From assembly GCA_015075165.1 (NCBI GenBank), contig JABTUY010000006.1, positions 1-64,000 of the forward strand: a stretch of DNA of 64,000 nt, in the 5' to 3' direction. Positions 44,730 to 52,958 of this stretch are shown one piece after another. Position 1 is the stretch's first letter. The number at the start of each line of letters is the position of its first letter. A program made the position numbers and the translations under genes. Under the pieces are notes generated by a model. It had not been told where the DNA came from. It saw nothing but the letters and a program-made list of their open reading frames with translations, and did no database searches. This stretch comes from Ideonella sp. (lineage in GTDB: Bacteria; Pseudomonadota; Gammaproteobacteria; Burkholderiales; Burkholderiaceae_C).

Positions 44730-45335
44730 CTACCCCTTGTGCATCCAGACGACGCTGCACACATTCAGTGCCGCGTGTGCGACGTACCCCGGCACGATCG
44801 ACCGCGTGACCAGGTAGGAAATCCCCAACGCGATGCCAAGCAAGGCGGCGAAAACCTGCGCATCGAACGAGGCGTGGACGAACCCGAACGCGATCGCGGC
44901 CAGCACCATGGCGACCGAGCGTGCGAATCGCGATGCCAGCAGCTCGATCGCGGCACTGCGAAAGACGATCTCCTCCACCAATGGCGCGAGACCACAGACG
45001 GCAAGGATGCCGATCCCATCGCCAACGAATGGGCGTAGCAGGGTCATCGATGCAGCGAAGTCGACGCCGAGCACGCTGTTCGCCAGCGCGCCGATCAGCA
45101 GGCCGAACGCGAAGACTCCAACCGAGCAGAGCGCGGCGGTCGCCAGCGCGGGTGGCAAGCGGACGGCGCTCAGCGTCGCGGCGGGAAGGCTGGTTCTGAA
45201 CTTCCAGAGCGCCAACAACTGCAGGCCCATGATAGAGGCCAGGCCGGCTGACGCATGGAAACTCGGCGCCGCGATTTGCGTCAGCAGCAGACCTTGGGCG
45301 AGGGCAAGCAGAACGAGAGACAAGACCAGGTTCAT
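44730..45335 (-). CDS. CPBP-family intramembrane metalloprotease
   Basis: 201 residues from ATG 45335; an ATG at 45380 is an alternative, but the codons between use rarer triplets. About six membrane helices are seen. The active-site motifs are LVEEIVFRS (EExxxR), FGFVHASFD and VAHAALNV. Bacterial relatives include immunity proteins and prenyl-protease homologues; the substrate is unknown. Codon use is less extreme than in neighbours, hinting at a different history. Convergent with the ppiC-like gene. Confidence 0.8.
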   Translation of the reverse strand: MNLVLSLVLLALAQGLLLTQIAAPSFHASAGLASIMGLQLLALWKFRTSLPAATLSAVRLPPALATAALCSVGVFAFGLLIGALANSVLGVDFAASMTLLRPFVGDGIGILAVCGLAPLVEEIVFRSAAIELLASRFARSVAMVLAAIAFGFVHASFDAQVFAALLGIALGISYLVTRSIVPGYVAHAALNVCSVVWMHKG

Positions 45336-45619
45336 CGGACTCGTTCGGTGCCCTCTCCGGTCGAGCTCCGGCGTCAGCATCTTCGAGCGAACCTTGGCGA
45401 GGATCGACTGCCAGGGCTTACAGCTTGACAACCCCAACGCTCTGTGCCAGTCACACTGCACAACCTGGGCAGCACCGAAGGGCTCGTGGCCGTGCTCACC
45501 CAAACGTCGCGCTCAAGGGCATACCGGTCTGGCGCTGCTGGGCGCGACGCGACGGCGCAGCCCCGCCCGGAGCCGACCCTCGCGGCTGGCCGCCCCGAGC
45601 GACTCGGTGCACGGCAGCC

Positions 45620-46537
45620 CTACCGCACCGCGTCGATCGCCTTCTGCGTATCGGCGTCGAGCCGCCCCGTCTTCGCCAGCCCCTTGCCTTGCTGGAAGCT
45701 GCGCAGCGCGGCCTGCGTGCGCGGGCCCAGGATGCCGTCGATCGGGCCGACGTCGATGCCCAGGCGCTCGAGCACCTGCTGCGCGCTGCGCACGGCCACG
45801 TCGGACAGGCACGCGCGCAACTCGGGCTCGGCCCGCAGCCACTGCTCGGCATCACCGGGCTGTGCATCGCGCGCGGGCCGCGGCTGCACGGTGCGGCCCT
45901 TCAGTTGCTCGAGCAGCGACGGCAGCGTGTCGCGAAACGCCTTGGGCATCGCCTGCACGAATGCGTGCGCCGCGCCCGCCGTGACGGCGCCGCGCTCGCC
46001 GGCCTTGCGCGCGAACGTGCGGCCCGATTCGACCGCCACGCGCGCCGCCGGCGCCACCAGCGCCGCGGCGGCGCCTTGCTCGACGAAGAACTCACCGCTG
46101 CCGCTGCCCGCATGCAGCGACGCGATGCCGGCGCCGCTGATGAGGCCGAACTGCGGCGTGTCGATGCGATACGCCAGCGCCTTGTCGCGCTTGGGCACGC
46201 TGAGCTTGGCCCAGCCCGAGAGCAGGAAGTGCGGCCCGACCACGGGATCGCCGCCGCGCGGCACGTCGAACACCAGCCGGCTGTCGGGGCCGAGCACGAT
46301 GCGCCCGCCGTCGGGGTATTCGACCTGCACCAGCCCCTGCGGCCCGGTGCGCAGCACATCGCAGGTGCTCAGGCGCAGCCCGGCCGCCGGCACCACGGCA
46401 CCGCCGGCGGCCGGATACACCGCACCGCCGCCCTCGGCGATGGTGATCGTCGGCGCCACTTCGCGCGCCGACAGCGGCGTCGGCAGCAGCACGGCCGCTG
46501 CGATCGCTGCACCGCTGATCGCGTCTCGGGGTCGCAC
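45620..46537 (-). CDS. exported FecR-domain and peptidoglycan-binding-like protein
   Basis: 305 residues from GTG 46537 with GAGGA upstream. It has a signal peptide (AAIAAAVLLPTPLSA). A FecR-like domain covers about 30–180 (STCDVLRTGPQGLVQVEYPDGGRIVLGPDSRLVF). The C-terminal PG_binding_1-like domain has LGIDVGPIDGILGPRTQAALRSFQQGKGL (about 250–300). It probably sits in the periplasm on the cell wall. It follows the ECF sigma and anti-sigma genes on the same strand, suggesting it is part of or controlled by that switch. Confidence 0.85.
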   Translation of the reverse strand: MRPRDAISGAAIAAAVLLPTPLSAREVAPTITIAEGGGAVYPAAGGAVVPAAGLRLSTCDVLRTGPQGLVQVEYPDGGRIVLGPDSRLVFDVPRGGDPVVGPHFLLSGWAKLSVPKRDKALAYRIDTPQFGLISGAGIASLHAGSGSGEFFVEQGAAAALVAPAARVAVESGRTFARKAGERGAVTAGAAHAFVQAMPKAFRDTLPSLLEQLKGRTVQPRPARDAQPGDAEQWLRAEPELRACLSDVAVRSAQQVLERLGIDVGPIDGILGPRTQAALRSFQQGKGLAKTGRLDADTQKAIDAVR

Positions 46538-46676
46538 GTCGTCTCGTCCTCGCGTTCGGTGGCCGATGCCGGGTGGCCGCTGTCCAGTGGCGTATCCACG
46601 CCGGCGTCGAGCGCCCGTGGACCGACGCACTGTAGGGCGCTGACGTGTCGTGTCAATCCTGAGCGCCCTGGTCTCC

Positions 46677-47384
46677 CTACAGCGTGAGCTTGCCGGCGAA
46701 CACCACCGGTCCGGTCGGCGCGCCGGTGGGTGAGCCGCCCGGCGGTTCGACGCTGACCGCCAGCGCCGCGGTGCGGCTGCGGTCGAGCACCTGCTGCGGC
46801 AGCTTGTCGCGGGCGATCACGCTGACGCCGCTGGCCGAGATCAGGCCGAGCGAGCGCGGCGCGCCCTGCGGCGGCACCGCCCACAGCTCGAGCACGCGGT
46901 CCGATTGCAGCGCCACCGGCTGCAGCGGTCGCGTGACCAGCGAGCGGCCATCGCCCGAGAAGCTGGCGACGAACGAGCCACCGGGTTGCGCGGCATCGCC
47001 GGTACCTTGCAGCACCACCACGATCGGCGGCGCCTGCGGCCCCGGTGTTGCCACCAACAGCGCCAGCGCGAGCGCAGCGGTGCTGGCGGCGCCGGAGGCG
47101 AGGCGCCAGAACGCGACGCGCTGCCACCACGCGGCCGGAGGCGCGGCGCTTGCGGCGGGCCACAGCGCGCGCTCGATACCCCGCCACACGCGCGGCGGCG
47201 GCGCCTGCGGTGGCAGCACGGTGGTCAGCGGCATCAGGCGATCCTGCCAGCGCCGCACCGCGACACGCAGATTCGCGTGCGCGCCGAGCAGCGCCTCGAA
47301 GCGCCGCCGCGCGCGGCCGCGCAGCGTGCCGGCCACGTATTGCGCCGCCAGTGCGTCGGCGCGCTCGGGTCTGGCGTAGTCCAT
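46677..47384 (-). CDS. anti-sigma factor (RskA-like)
   Basis: 235 residues. The N-terminal part (LAAQYVAGTLRGRARRRFEALLGAHANLRVAVRRW) resembles the anti-sigma helical domain. A single membrane segment lies near residue 100 (STAALALALLVA). The periplasmic C-terminal RskA domain has VLQGTGDAAQPGGSFVASFSGDGRSL, VLELWAVPPQGAPRSLGLI and GPVVFAGKLTL. It should hold the sigma factor encoded 4 bases upstream at the membrane. Confidence 0.88.
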   Translation of the reverse strand: MDYARPERADALAAQYVAGTLRGRARRRFEALLGAHANLRVAVRRWQDRLMPLTTVLPPQAPPPRVWRGIERALWPAASAAPPAAWWQRVAFWRLASGAASTAALALALLVATPGPQAPPIVVVLQGTGDAAQPGGSFVASFSGDGRSLVTRPLQPVALQSDRVLELWAVPPQGAPRSLGLISASGVSVIARDKLPQQVLDRSRTAALAVSVEPPGGSPTGAPTGPVVFAGKLTL

Positions 47385-47388
47385 GGCG

Positions 47389-48024
47389 TCAGGCTCCCAC
47401 CGCGTCGCGCTGTGCGGCGCGCTCGAGGCATTCTTTCAGCGTGTGCAGCGCACGGCGCACCCAGCTCTTCACCGTGCCCAGCGGCTGGCGAAGGTGATCG
47501 GCCACCTCGGCATGCGACAGGCCGTCGAAGAACGCCAGCGCGACGCTCTGTCGCTGCGGCGCGCTCAAGCCCTGCATGCAGGTGTTGAGCCGCCGCGCGT
47601 CGCCGGCGCGCGCCAGCAGATCGGCCGGGCCGGGGCGCTCGTCGGCCATCTGCTCGGCCACGTCGGGCCGCTCGTCGTCCTCGTCGTCGCGGTGCACGCT
47701 CTGCAGCACCGGCTGCGCCTGCGCACGGCGCAGCGAATCGATCGCCTTGTTGCGCGCGATGCTGGTCAGCCAGGTCATCGGCTGCGACTGCGCGGCATCG
47801 AAGTGGCCCACCGCGCGCCAGATGTTGACGTACACCTCCTGCAGCAGGTCTTCGGCCAGCGCGCGGTCGCGCTGGATGCGCAGCACCACGGCGAACAGGT
47901 GGCTGCTGGTCTGGTCGTACAGGCGCGCAAAGGCGGCGCGGTCGCCCAGCGCGGCGCGCGACATCAGCTGCGCCAGCTCGTGGCTGCGCGCGGCCCATGC
48001 ATTGCGCTCGGTTGCGGTGTTCAC
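47389..48024 (-). CDS. ECF sigma factor (SigK-like)
   Basis: 211 residues from GTG 48024 with GGGAG upstream. Region 2 is FARLYDQTSSHLFAVVLRIQRDRALAEDLLQEVYVNIWR, followed by PMTWLTSIARNKAIDSLRR. The long acidic linker is DDEDDERPDVAEQ. Region 4 is LSAPQRQSVALAFFDGLSHAEVADHLRQPLGTVKSWVRRAL. It pairs with the RskA-like anti-sigma factor. It is divergent from the NTF2-like gene, with start codons 43 bases apart. Confidence 0.92.
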   Translation of the reverse strand: MNTATERNAWAARSHELAQLMSRAALGDRAAFARLYDQTSSHLFAVVLRIQRDRALAEDLLQEVYVNIWRAVGHFDAAQSQPMTWLTSIARNKAIDSLRRAQAQPVLQSVHRDDEDDERPDVAEQMADERPGPADLLARAGDARRLNTCMQGLSAPQRQSVALAFFDGLSHAEVADHLRQPLGTVKSWVRRALHTLKECLERAAQRDAVGA

Positions 48025-48053
48025 TGCTCGTGCTCCCTGGCAGCAGCGCTGCC

Positions 48054-48059
48054 TACAAT
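48054..48059 (+). promoter_or_regulatory. candidate -10 element for the NTF2-like gene
   Basis: TACAAT lies 8 bases before the ATG at 48068. A start point about 7 bases downstream would leave almost no leader, or favour the second ATG at 48095. There is no clear -35 element. Confidence 0.4.
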
Positions 48060-48067
48060 GACGGCCG

Positions 48068-48517
48068 ATGGCCGCGCCCCGTCCGCCCACCGCCATGCTG
48101 CAGGCCACGCCCGACGATGTGGAGGCGCAGTTCTACGACGCGCTGCGCGAGGGCGACATCGACAAGCTGATGGCGCTGTGGTCGGACGACGACGACATCG
48201 TCTGCGTGCACCCGGGCGGCGCGCGCGATGTCGGCGCGCAGGCGATCCGCGCCTCGTTCGAGGCCATCTTCAAGCGCGGCGGCATCCCGGTGCAGGCGGG
48301 CTCGGTGCGCCGCACGCGCTCGATCGACGCCGCCGTGCACAACCTGGTCGAGACCGTGCTGGTGCTCGGCAGACAGGGCGCACAACAGGGCTACGCGGTG
48401 GCCACCAACGTCTACATCAAGACCGCGCAGGGCTGGCGCATCGTCGCGCACCACGCCAGCCCCGGCAGCGGCCGCGACCGCGACGAGCCCGACGAGGCAC
48501 CGTCCACACTGCACTGA
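48068..48517 (+). CDS. NTF2/SnoaL-like protein
   Basis: 149 residues; an internal ATG at 48095 (MLQATPDDVEAQFYDAL) may be the real start. The cone-shaped NTF2 fold is suggested by EAQFYDALREGDIDKLMALWSDDDDIVCVHPGG and VATNVYIKTAQGWRIVAHHAS. It may be an enzyme or ligand-binding protein; function unknown. The stop overlaps the next start (TGATG). Confidence 0.82.
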   Translation: MAAPRPPTAMLQATPDDVEAQFYDALREGDIDKLMALWSDDDDIVCVHPGGARDVGAQAIRASFEAIFKRGGIPVQAGSVRRTRSIDAAVHNLVETVLVLGRQGAQQGYAVATNVYIKTAQGWRIVAHHASPGSGRDRDEPDEAPSTLH

Positions 48518-49500
48518 TGCGCGGCCCCGCTGCCGTGGCCCAGGTGCCCGCGCTGCGCGCGCCGAGTTGGCTGCCCGGCGGCAACGCGCAGACGATCTGG
48601 CCGGCGCTGTGCTCACGCCGCCCTCCCGCCTTGCCGTGGCGGCGCGAGCGCTGGGACGCTCCCGACGGCGACTTCGTCGACCTCGACTTCGTCGACGCAC
48701 CGTCGGCTCAGGCGCCATGGCTGGTGCTGCTGCACGGGCTCGAAGGCTCGTCGCGCAGCCACTATGCGCAGGCGTTCGCTCACTGGGCGCGGCAGCATGG
48801 CTGGTCTTTCGCGGTGCCGCACTGGCGCGGCTGCTCAGGCGAACCCAACCGCGCGCCGCGCGCCTACCACTCGGGCGACCACGAAGAGGTCGACTGGTTG
48901 CTGGCGCGGCTGCGCGGCCGCTCGGCCGCCGCGCTGCACGTGGTGGGCGTGTCGATGGGCGGCAATGCGCTGCTGCGCTGGGCCGGCGAGTCCGGTCACG
49001 CCGCGGCCGCGCGCGTGCAGGCGCTGGCCGCGGTCAGCACGCCGCTCGATCTCGCCGCCGGCGGCGCCGCGATCGGGCGCGGCTTCAACCGCCTCGTCTA
49101 CACGCGCCTGTTCCTGCGCACCATGAAGCCGAAGGCACTGGCCAAGCTGGCGCAGTTTCCGGGCCTGTTCGACCGCGAGCGGCTGCTGGCCGCACGTACG
49201 CTGTACGAGTTCGACAACGTGTTCACCGCGCCGCTGCACGGCTTTCGCGACACCGACGACTACTGGGCGCGCGCATCGGCCAAGCCGCACCTGCCGCACA
49301 TCCGCGTGCGCACGCTGGCGCTGAACGCGCGCAACGATCCGTTCGTGCCGGTGGCCAGCTTGCCGCAGCGCGGCAGCGCAAACGTCACGCTGTGGCAGCC
49401 GGCGCACGGCGGCCACGTGGGCTTCCCCGGCGGCGCGTTTCCCGGCCACCAGATGACGCTGCCCGACGCGGTGATGGGCTGGATGCTGGACCCCGCCTGA
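48517..49500 (+). CDS. alpha/beta hydrolase, YheT-like
   Basis: 327 residues. PSWLPGGNAQTIWPAL at the N-terminus, LVLLHGLEGSSRSHY (oxyanion region), nucleophile elbow GVSMGGN and the catalytic histidine in GGHVGFPGG identify the YheT/Embryogenesis-associated family. A carboxylesterase or lipase activity is assumed. It is coupled to the NTF2-like gene. Confidence 0.9.
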   Translation: MRGPAAVAQVPALRAPSWLPGGNAQTIWPALCSRRPPALPWRRERWDAPDGDFVDLDFVDAPSAQAPWLVLLHGLEGSSRSHYAQAFAHWARQHGWSFAVPHWRGCSGEPNRAPRAYHSGDHEEVDWLLARLRGRSAAALHVVGVSMGGNALLRWAGESGHAAAARVQALAAVSTPLDLAAGGAAIGRGFNRLVYTRLFLRTMKPKALAKLAQFPGLFDRERLLAARTLYEFDNVFTAPLHGFRDTDDYWARASAKPHLPHIRVRTLALNARNDPFVPVASLPQRGSANVTLWQPAHGGHVGFPGGAFPGHQMTLPDAVMGWMLDPA

Positions 49501-49524
49501 GCCGGTGCCACGCGCGCCGCCGCA

Positions 49525-49552
49525 CTCGGCCGGGCACGCCGCCCCGGCCGAG
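49525..49552 (+). terminator. 10-bp perfect hairpin downstream of yheT-like gene
   Basis: CTCGGCCGGG (49525–49534) pairs with CCCGGCCGAG (49543–49552) across an 8-base loop, beginning 25 bases after the stop codon. No T tract follows, so it may be a Rho-assisted terminator or an mRNA end stabiliser. Confidence 0.5.
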
Positions 49553-49691
49553 CCGAAGCGCACCCCGCTGGCGGAGCGGAACCACACCGTTCGCACACGT
49601 TCCTCCGGCGCCCACTGCGGGCGTCAGCGGGATACGCGGCGCCGGCGCTTCCGGATGCGCGGCGCGGCGGTCTGCGCTAAGGTCGCGGGCG

Positions 49692-50243
49692 ATGGACGAG
49701 ATCGTCAAGGCCGCGCTGAAGAAGTGGCCGAGCGTGCCGCACTGCTACGACTGGCTGGCGCTCGACGCGCGCGGCCAGTGGTTCATGCGCGACGAGCGCA
49801 TCCGCCGTGCCGGAGCGTTCCCACAGGTCAAGGGCAGCATGATCCGGCACGAGAAGCTGCTGGAGTTCATCCAGCGCAACTACGAGCACGACGAGCACGG
49901 CTGCTGGTTCTTCCAGAACGGGCCGCAGCGGGTGTATGTCGAGCTCGAAGCCGCGCCGCTGGTGTGGCGCGTGAGCTGGCCCCACGATCGGCTGACCGTG
50001 CGCTCGCACGCCGACGCGCACACCGAGCAGGTGGTGCAGGCGGCCTGGCTCGACGAGCACGGCCGGCTGTTCCTGCAGGCCGAATGCGGCCTGGGCATCG
50101 TGCACAGCCAGGACATGCTCGATGCGTCGCGCGCGATCGAGCAGGGGGTTTGGGCGCCGCGCGAACTCGCGTTCGAGGCGATGCCGCAGCGCTTTGGTTA
50201 CGTGCTGAAGCCCGCGCCGCAGGCCGATCGCACGGCGCGGTGA
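49692..50243 (+). CDS. conserved protein of unknown function (183 residues)
   Basis: ATG 49692. A soluble, Trp-rich protein (KKWPSVPHCYDWLALDARGQWFMRDER, FIQRNYEHDEHGCWFFQNGPQRVYVELEAAPLVWRV). I have the impression of a DUF2946-like betaproteobacterial family but cannot confirm it. There is no signal peptide or membrane segment. Convergent with the cytochrome gene. Confidence 0.75.
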   Translation: MDEIVKAALKKWPSVPHCYDWLALDARGQWFMRDERIRRAGAFPQVKGSMIRHEKLLEFIQRNYEHDEHGCWFFQNGPQRVYVELEAAPLVWRVSWPHDRLTVRSHADAHTEQVVQAAWLDEHGRLFLQAECGLGIVHSQDMLDASRAIEQGVWAPRELAFEAMPQRFGYVLKPAPQADRTAR

Positions 50244-50280
50244 AGCGCCTCGCCGACCACTGGGGCCAGCCCGTCGCCGG

Positions 50281-50829
50281 CTATTTCTTGGCGCTGGCGG
50301 CGGCGCTGGCCGCCGCGGCCGGCGCCTTCGGCTCGGCGAACTTCGCGCCGCCCTTGTTGGCCATGTAGACCACCGCGCGGCTGATCTCGAAGTCGCTGAA
50401 ATCGCCGCCGCTTTGCGACGGCATGTTGCCCTTGCCCTTCAGCGCAGCGTTCAGCAGCGTCTCGTAGCCGGTCTTGGCGCGCGGCGCCCAGGCGGCTTCG
50501 TCGCCGATCTTCGGCGCGCCTGCCGCGCCGGTGGTGTGGCAGGCCGAGCATTGCGCCTGGAACACCTGCTCGCCGGTCTTCATCGCCTTGACGTCGGTCG
50601 GATCCTTGTACTCCGAGACACCCACCGGCGCGATGCGGCGCGCGATCGCCTCGGCCGACAGCGCCTCGCTGCCGGCGCCGGACTTGGTGTCCCACGCGAC
50701 GTAGTTGATCAGCATGATGATCACGAGCACCGGCACGACGAAGGCCGCGACGATCGTCGCCACCAGCTGCTTGGGCGTGCGGATCGGGCCTTCGTGCGAA
50801 TCGGGGTCGGAATGCGCGGCGTCGCTCAT
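50281..50829 (-). CDS. membrane-anchored c-type cytochrome (c5 family)
   Basis: 182 residues. An uncleaved N-terminal helix (LVATIVAAFVVPVLVIIMLINYVAW, residues 22–46) anchors it to the inner membrane. The heme motif CSACH occurs in VFQAQCSACHTTGAAGAPKIGD, and the axial Met ligand is in GNMPSQSGGDFSD. It probably carries electrons to a terminal oxidase. The Ala/Lys-rich tail is low-complexity. A perfect TATAAT lies upstream at 50922–50917. Confidence 0.92.
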   Translation of the reverse strand: MSDAAHSDPDSHEGPIRTPKQLVATIVAAFVVPVLVIIMLINYVAWDTKSGAGSEALSAEAIARRIAPVGVSEYKDPTDVKAMKTGEQVFQAQCSACHTTGAAGAPKIGDEAAWAPRAKTGYETLLNAALKGKGNMPSQSGGDFSDFEISRAVVYMANKGGAKFAEPKAPAAAASAAASAKK

Positions 50830-50916
50830 GGATCTTCAAGCCTTCACGGAAGGGGGCTGCCTGCACGCCACCGCACGGCAAGGACGAACGACGCCGGCGC
50901 CAAGCAAAACCGGCGG

Positions 50917-50922
50917 ATTATA
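50917..50922 (-). promoter_or_regulatory. TATAAT -10 element for the cytochrome gene
   Basis: Perfect -10 consensus on the minus strand, 88 bases before the ATG at 50829. No matching -35 box is seen at 16–18 bases, so an activator may be needed. Confidence 0.5.
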
Positions 50923-50966
50923 TCGACGCACTGCTGCGCCACCGGGGCGGCGCGCAGGTGCGCTGG

Positions 50967-50972
50967 TAGAAT
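50967..50972 (+). promoter_or_regulatory. candidate -10 element for tRNA-Arg
   Basis: TAGAAT lies 44 bases upstream of the tRNA. It is divergent from the cytochrome promoter, so the two genes share one short control region. Confidence 0.4.
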
Positions 50973-51016
50973 CGCGCCCCTTTCCGTTGCAACGCCGTCT
51001 TCGCCGGCGTTGCGTG

Positions 51017-51092
51017 GCGCCCGTAGCTCAGTGGATAGAGTACTGGCCTCCGAAGCCAGGGGTCGCGCGTTCGATCCGCGCCGGGCGCGCCA
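51017..51092 (+). tRNA. tRNA-Arg (anticodon CCG)
   Basis: The acceptor stem GCGCCCG pairs with CGGGCGC. The D arm is GCTCAGTGGATAGAGT. The anticodon stem CTGGC/GCCAG encloses loop CTCCGAA with CCG at 51050–51052. The T arm is GCGCG-TTCGATC-CGCGC. The CCA end is encoded (51090–51092). It reads CGG arginine codons. Confidence 0.95.
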
Positions 51093-51137
51093 GCCGAGGG
51101 TGACTCCGCTCGTACCGATGCGGTATCTTCGAGCACC

Positions 51138-52958
51138 ATGGCCCATCGCCCCGACCGCGGCGCCGGCGGCAAGCTGAGGATCGGCGACGACTGGAACGCG
51201 ATCCGCATCATCGCGCTGTCGCAGAGCAACCCGCTGAAGGCGATCGCCGAGTTCGTCGAGAACAGCATCGATGCGCGGGCGTCGACCATCGTCATCACGC
51301 GCGGTCGCGAGCAGGGCGAGCACTACCTCGGCATCCGCGACGACGGCGAGGGCGTACCGCGCGATGCCGACGGCCGACCCGATTTCCGCTACGTGGCCAC
51401 GCACGTCTGCGATTCGATCAAGCGGCGCCTGAAGGCCGACGGGCACGGCGGCGGGCTGCAGGGCGAGTTCGGCATCGGTCTGCTCAGCTTCTGGACGGTG
51501 GGCGAGCACCTGACGATGACCTCGACCGGGGCCGACCAGCGCGCCTACCAGATGACGATGCGCAAGGGCGATGCGCGCTTCCAGCTCGGCGTGCGGCGCA
51601 CGCTGTTCGCCGAGCGCGGCACCGAGCTGAAGATCGGCCCGCTGCTCGACGGCGTGCGCACGTTGAGCGGCGAGAAGATCCAGTGGTACCTCGCCTCCGA
51701 GCTGCGCGACCGCATTCGCAGCTCGAAGGTGCGCATCACGATCGTCGACCGGCTCGCGCACAAGCAGTACGCCGTCGAGCCGCGGCAGTTCGAGGGGCGC
51801 TTGCTGCACCAGCTGCCGGCCGTGCGCACGCCGTTCGGCGAGGCGTACGCCGAGCTGTACCTGTGCGAACCCGCCGACGCCGCGCGTGTGGCGCTGACGC
51901 GCCTGGGCACGCGCGTCGTCGAGGACCTCGGTGCGCTGCCCGGCGCCGAGCACGCGCCGTGGACGTCGCGCTACCTGCAGGGCCTGATCGACGCGCCGTT
52001 CCTGACGCTGACGCCCGGCACGCGCAGCGGCGTCGTGCACGACGGGCGCTATGCGGCGCTGCTGGCGGCGCTGCAGCCGCTCGAACAGCACGTGCGGCAG
52101 CTGATCGAGGCGCAGCAGCGCGCCGAGGAGGAGCAGGCCAGCCAGCAGGCGTTGAAGGCGATCCAGAAGGCCTTCCACGAGGCGCTGCTCGCGCTGCCGC
52201 CTGAAGAGTACGACTGGTTCGACGTGCAGCGGCGCGCGCGCCAGCAAGGCGGGGCGTCGCCGGCTGACGAGCCGGGGGCGATCGACGGCCTGGCGGTGGA
52301 CGACGTCGTGCTCGGCGTCGCTGAGCCGGGCGCCGATTCGCCGCAGCGCCAGTTCTTCGAGTTCGCCGGGCCGCTGTTCGGCACGCTGATCTCGCCGGCC
52401 GCGGCGACGCTGCCGCTGCACTCGACACGAGCGTTTCGCGCCTTGCCGCGCGACCGCTCGCGCCGGCGCGTCAGCGACGACCTGAGCTTCGCCTGGACCG
52501 TCGCCGAGGGTGAGGGCCACCTCGCCGGCGCGACCGACCAGCAAGCCGTGTTCACCGCGCCGGCCACGCCCGGGCTGACCCGTCTGCGCGTGACCGTGAC
52601 GCAGCGCGAGGTGAGCGTGTCGGCCGACGCGCTGATCACGGTGACCGACCGCCTCGATGCGGCGATCAGCCCGGCGGCCATCAGTGCGCGCGGGCTGCCC
52701 GGCTACACCTTCGAGCGCGCCGCCGGCGAGCTGTGGCGCAGCCGCTTCGATGCGGCGCGCAACATCATCGTCGTCAACAGCGGGCATCGCGACTTCGTGT
52801 TCGCGACGCGGCAGCGCGCGCTGCAGCTGCGCTACCTGGTCAAGCTCTACGTCAAGGAGCTGGTGCTGCGCAACTTCGCCGGCGTCAGCGCCGAGCCGTT
52901 GCTCGAGCGGATGATCGAGCTGTCGCTGTACGCCGAGGAGAAGCTGCGCGCCGGGTGA
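51138..52958 (+). CDS. GHKL-family ATPase with Ig-like domain, function unknown
   Basis: 606 residues. The Hsp90/MutL-type nucleotide fold is plain: N-box IAEFVENSIDA (Glu38, Asn42), DDGEGV at 68–73 and the glycine lid GGGLQGEFGIG at 104–114. A transducer-like segment covers about 150–300. A coiled-coil, Glu/Gln-rich, covers about 312–350. An Ig-like beta domain covers about 440–503 (FAWTVAEGEGHLAGATDQQAVFTAPATPG). The C-terminal helical domain contains NIIVVNSGHRDF and RYLVKLYVKELVLRNF. It is not MutL, GyrB or HtpG. It starts 46 bases after tRNA-Arg. Related stand-alone ATPases exist in bacteria, some near restriction systems; no partner gene is visible here. Confidence 0.85.
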   Translation: MAHRPDRGAGGKLRIGDDWNAIRIIALSQSNPLKAIAEFVENSIDARASTIVITRGREQGEHYLGIRDDGEGVPRDADGRPDFRYVATHVCDSIKRRLKADGHGGGLQGEFGIGLLSFWTVGEHLTMTSTGADQRAYQMTMRKGDARFQLGVRRTLFAERGTELKIGPLLDGVRTLSGEKIQWYLASELRDRIRSSKVRITIVDRLAHKQYAVEPRQFEGRLLHQLPAVRTPFGEAYAELYLCEPADAARVALTRLGTRVVEDLGALPGAEHAPWTSRYLQGLIDAPFLTLTPGTRSGVVHDGRYAALLAALQPLEQHVRQLIEAQQRAEEEQASQQALKAIQKAFHEALLALPPEEYDWFDVQRRARQQGGASPADEPGAIDGLAVDDVVLGVAEPGADSPQRQFFEFAGPLFGTLISPAAATLPLHSTRAFRALPRDRSRRRVSDDLSFAWTVAEGEGHLAGATDQQAVFTAPATPGLTRLRVTVTQREVSVSADALITVTDRLDAAISPAAISARGLPGYTFERAAGELWRSRFDAARNIIVVNSGHRDFVFATRQRALQLRYLVKLYVKELVLRNFAGVSAEPLLERMIELSLYAEEKLRAG

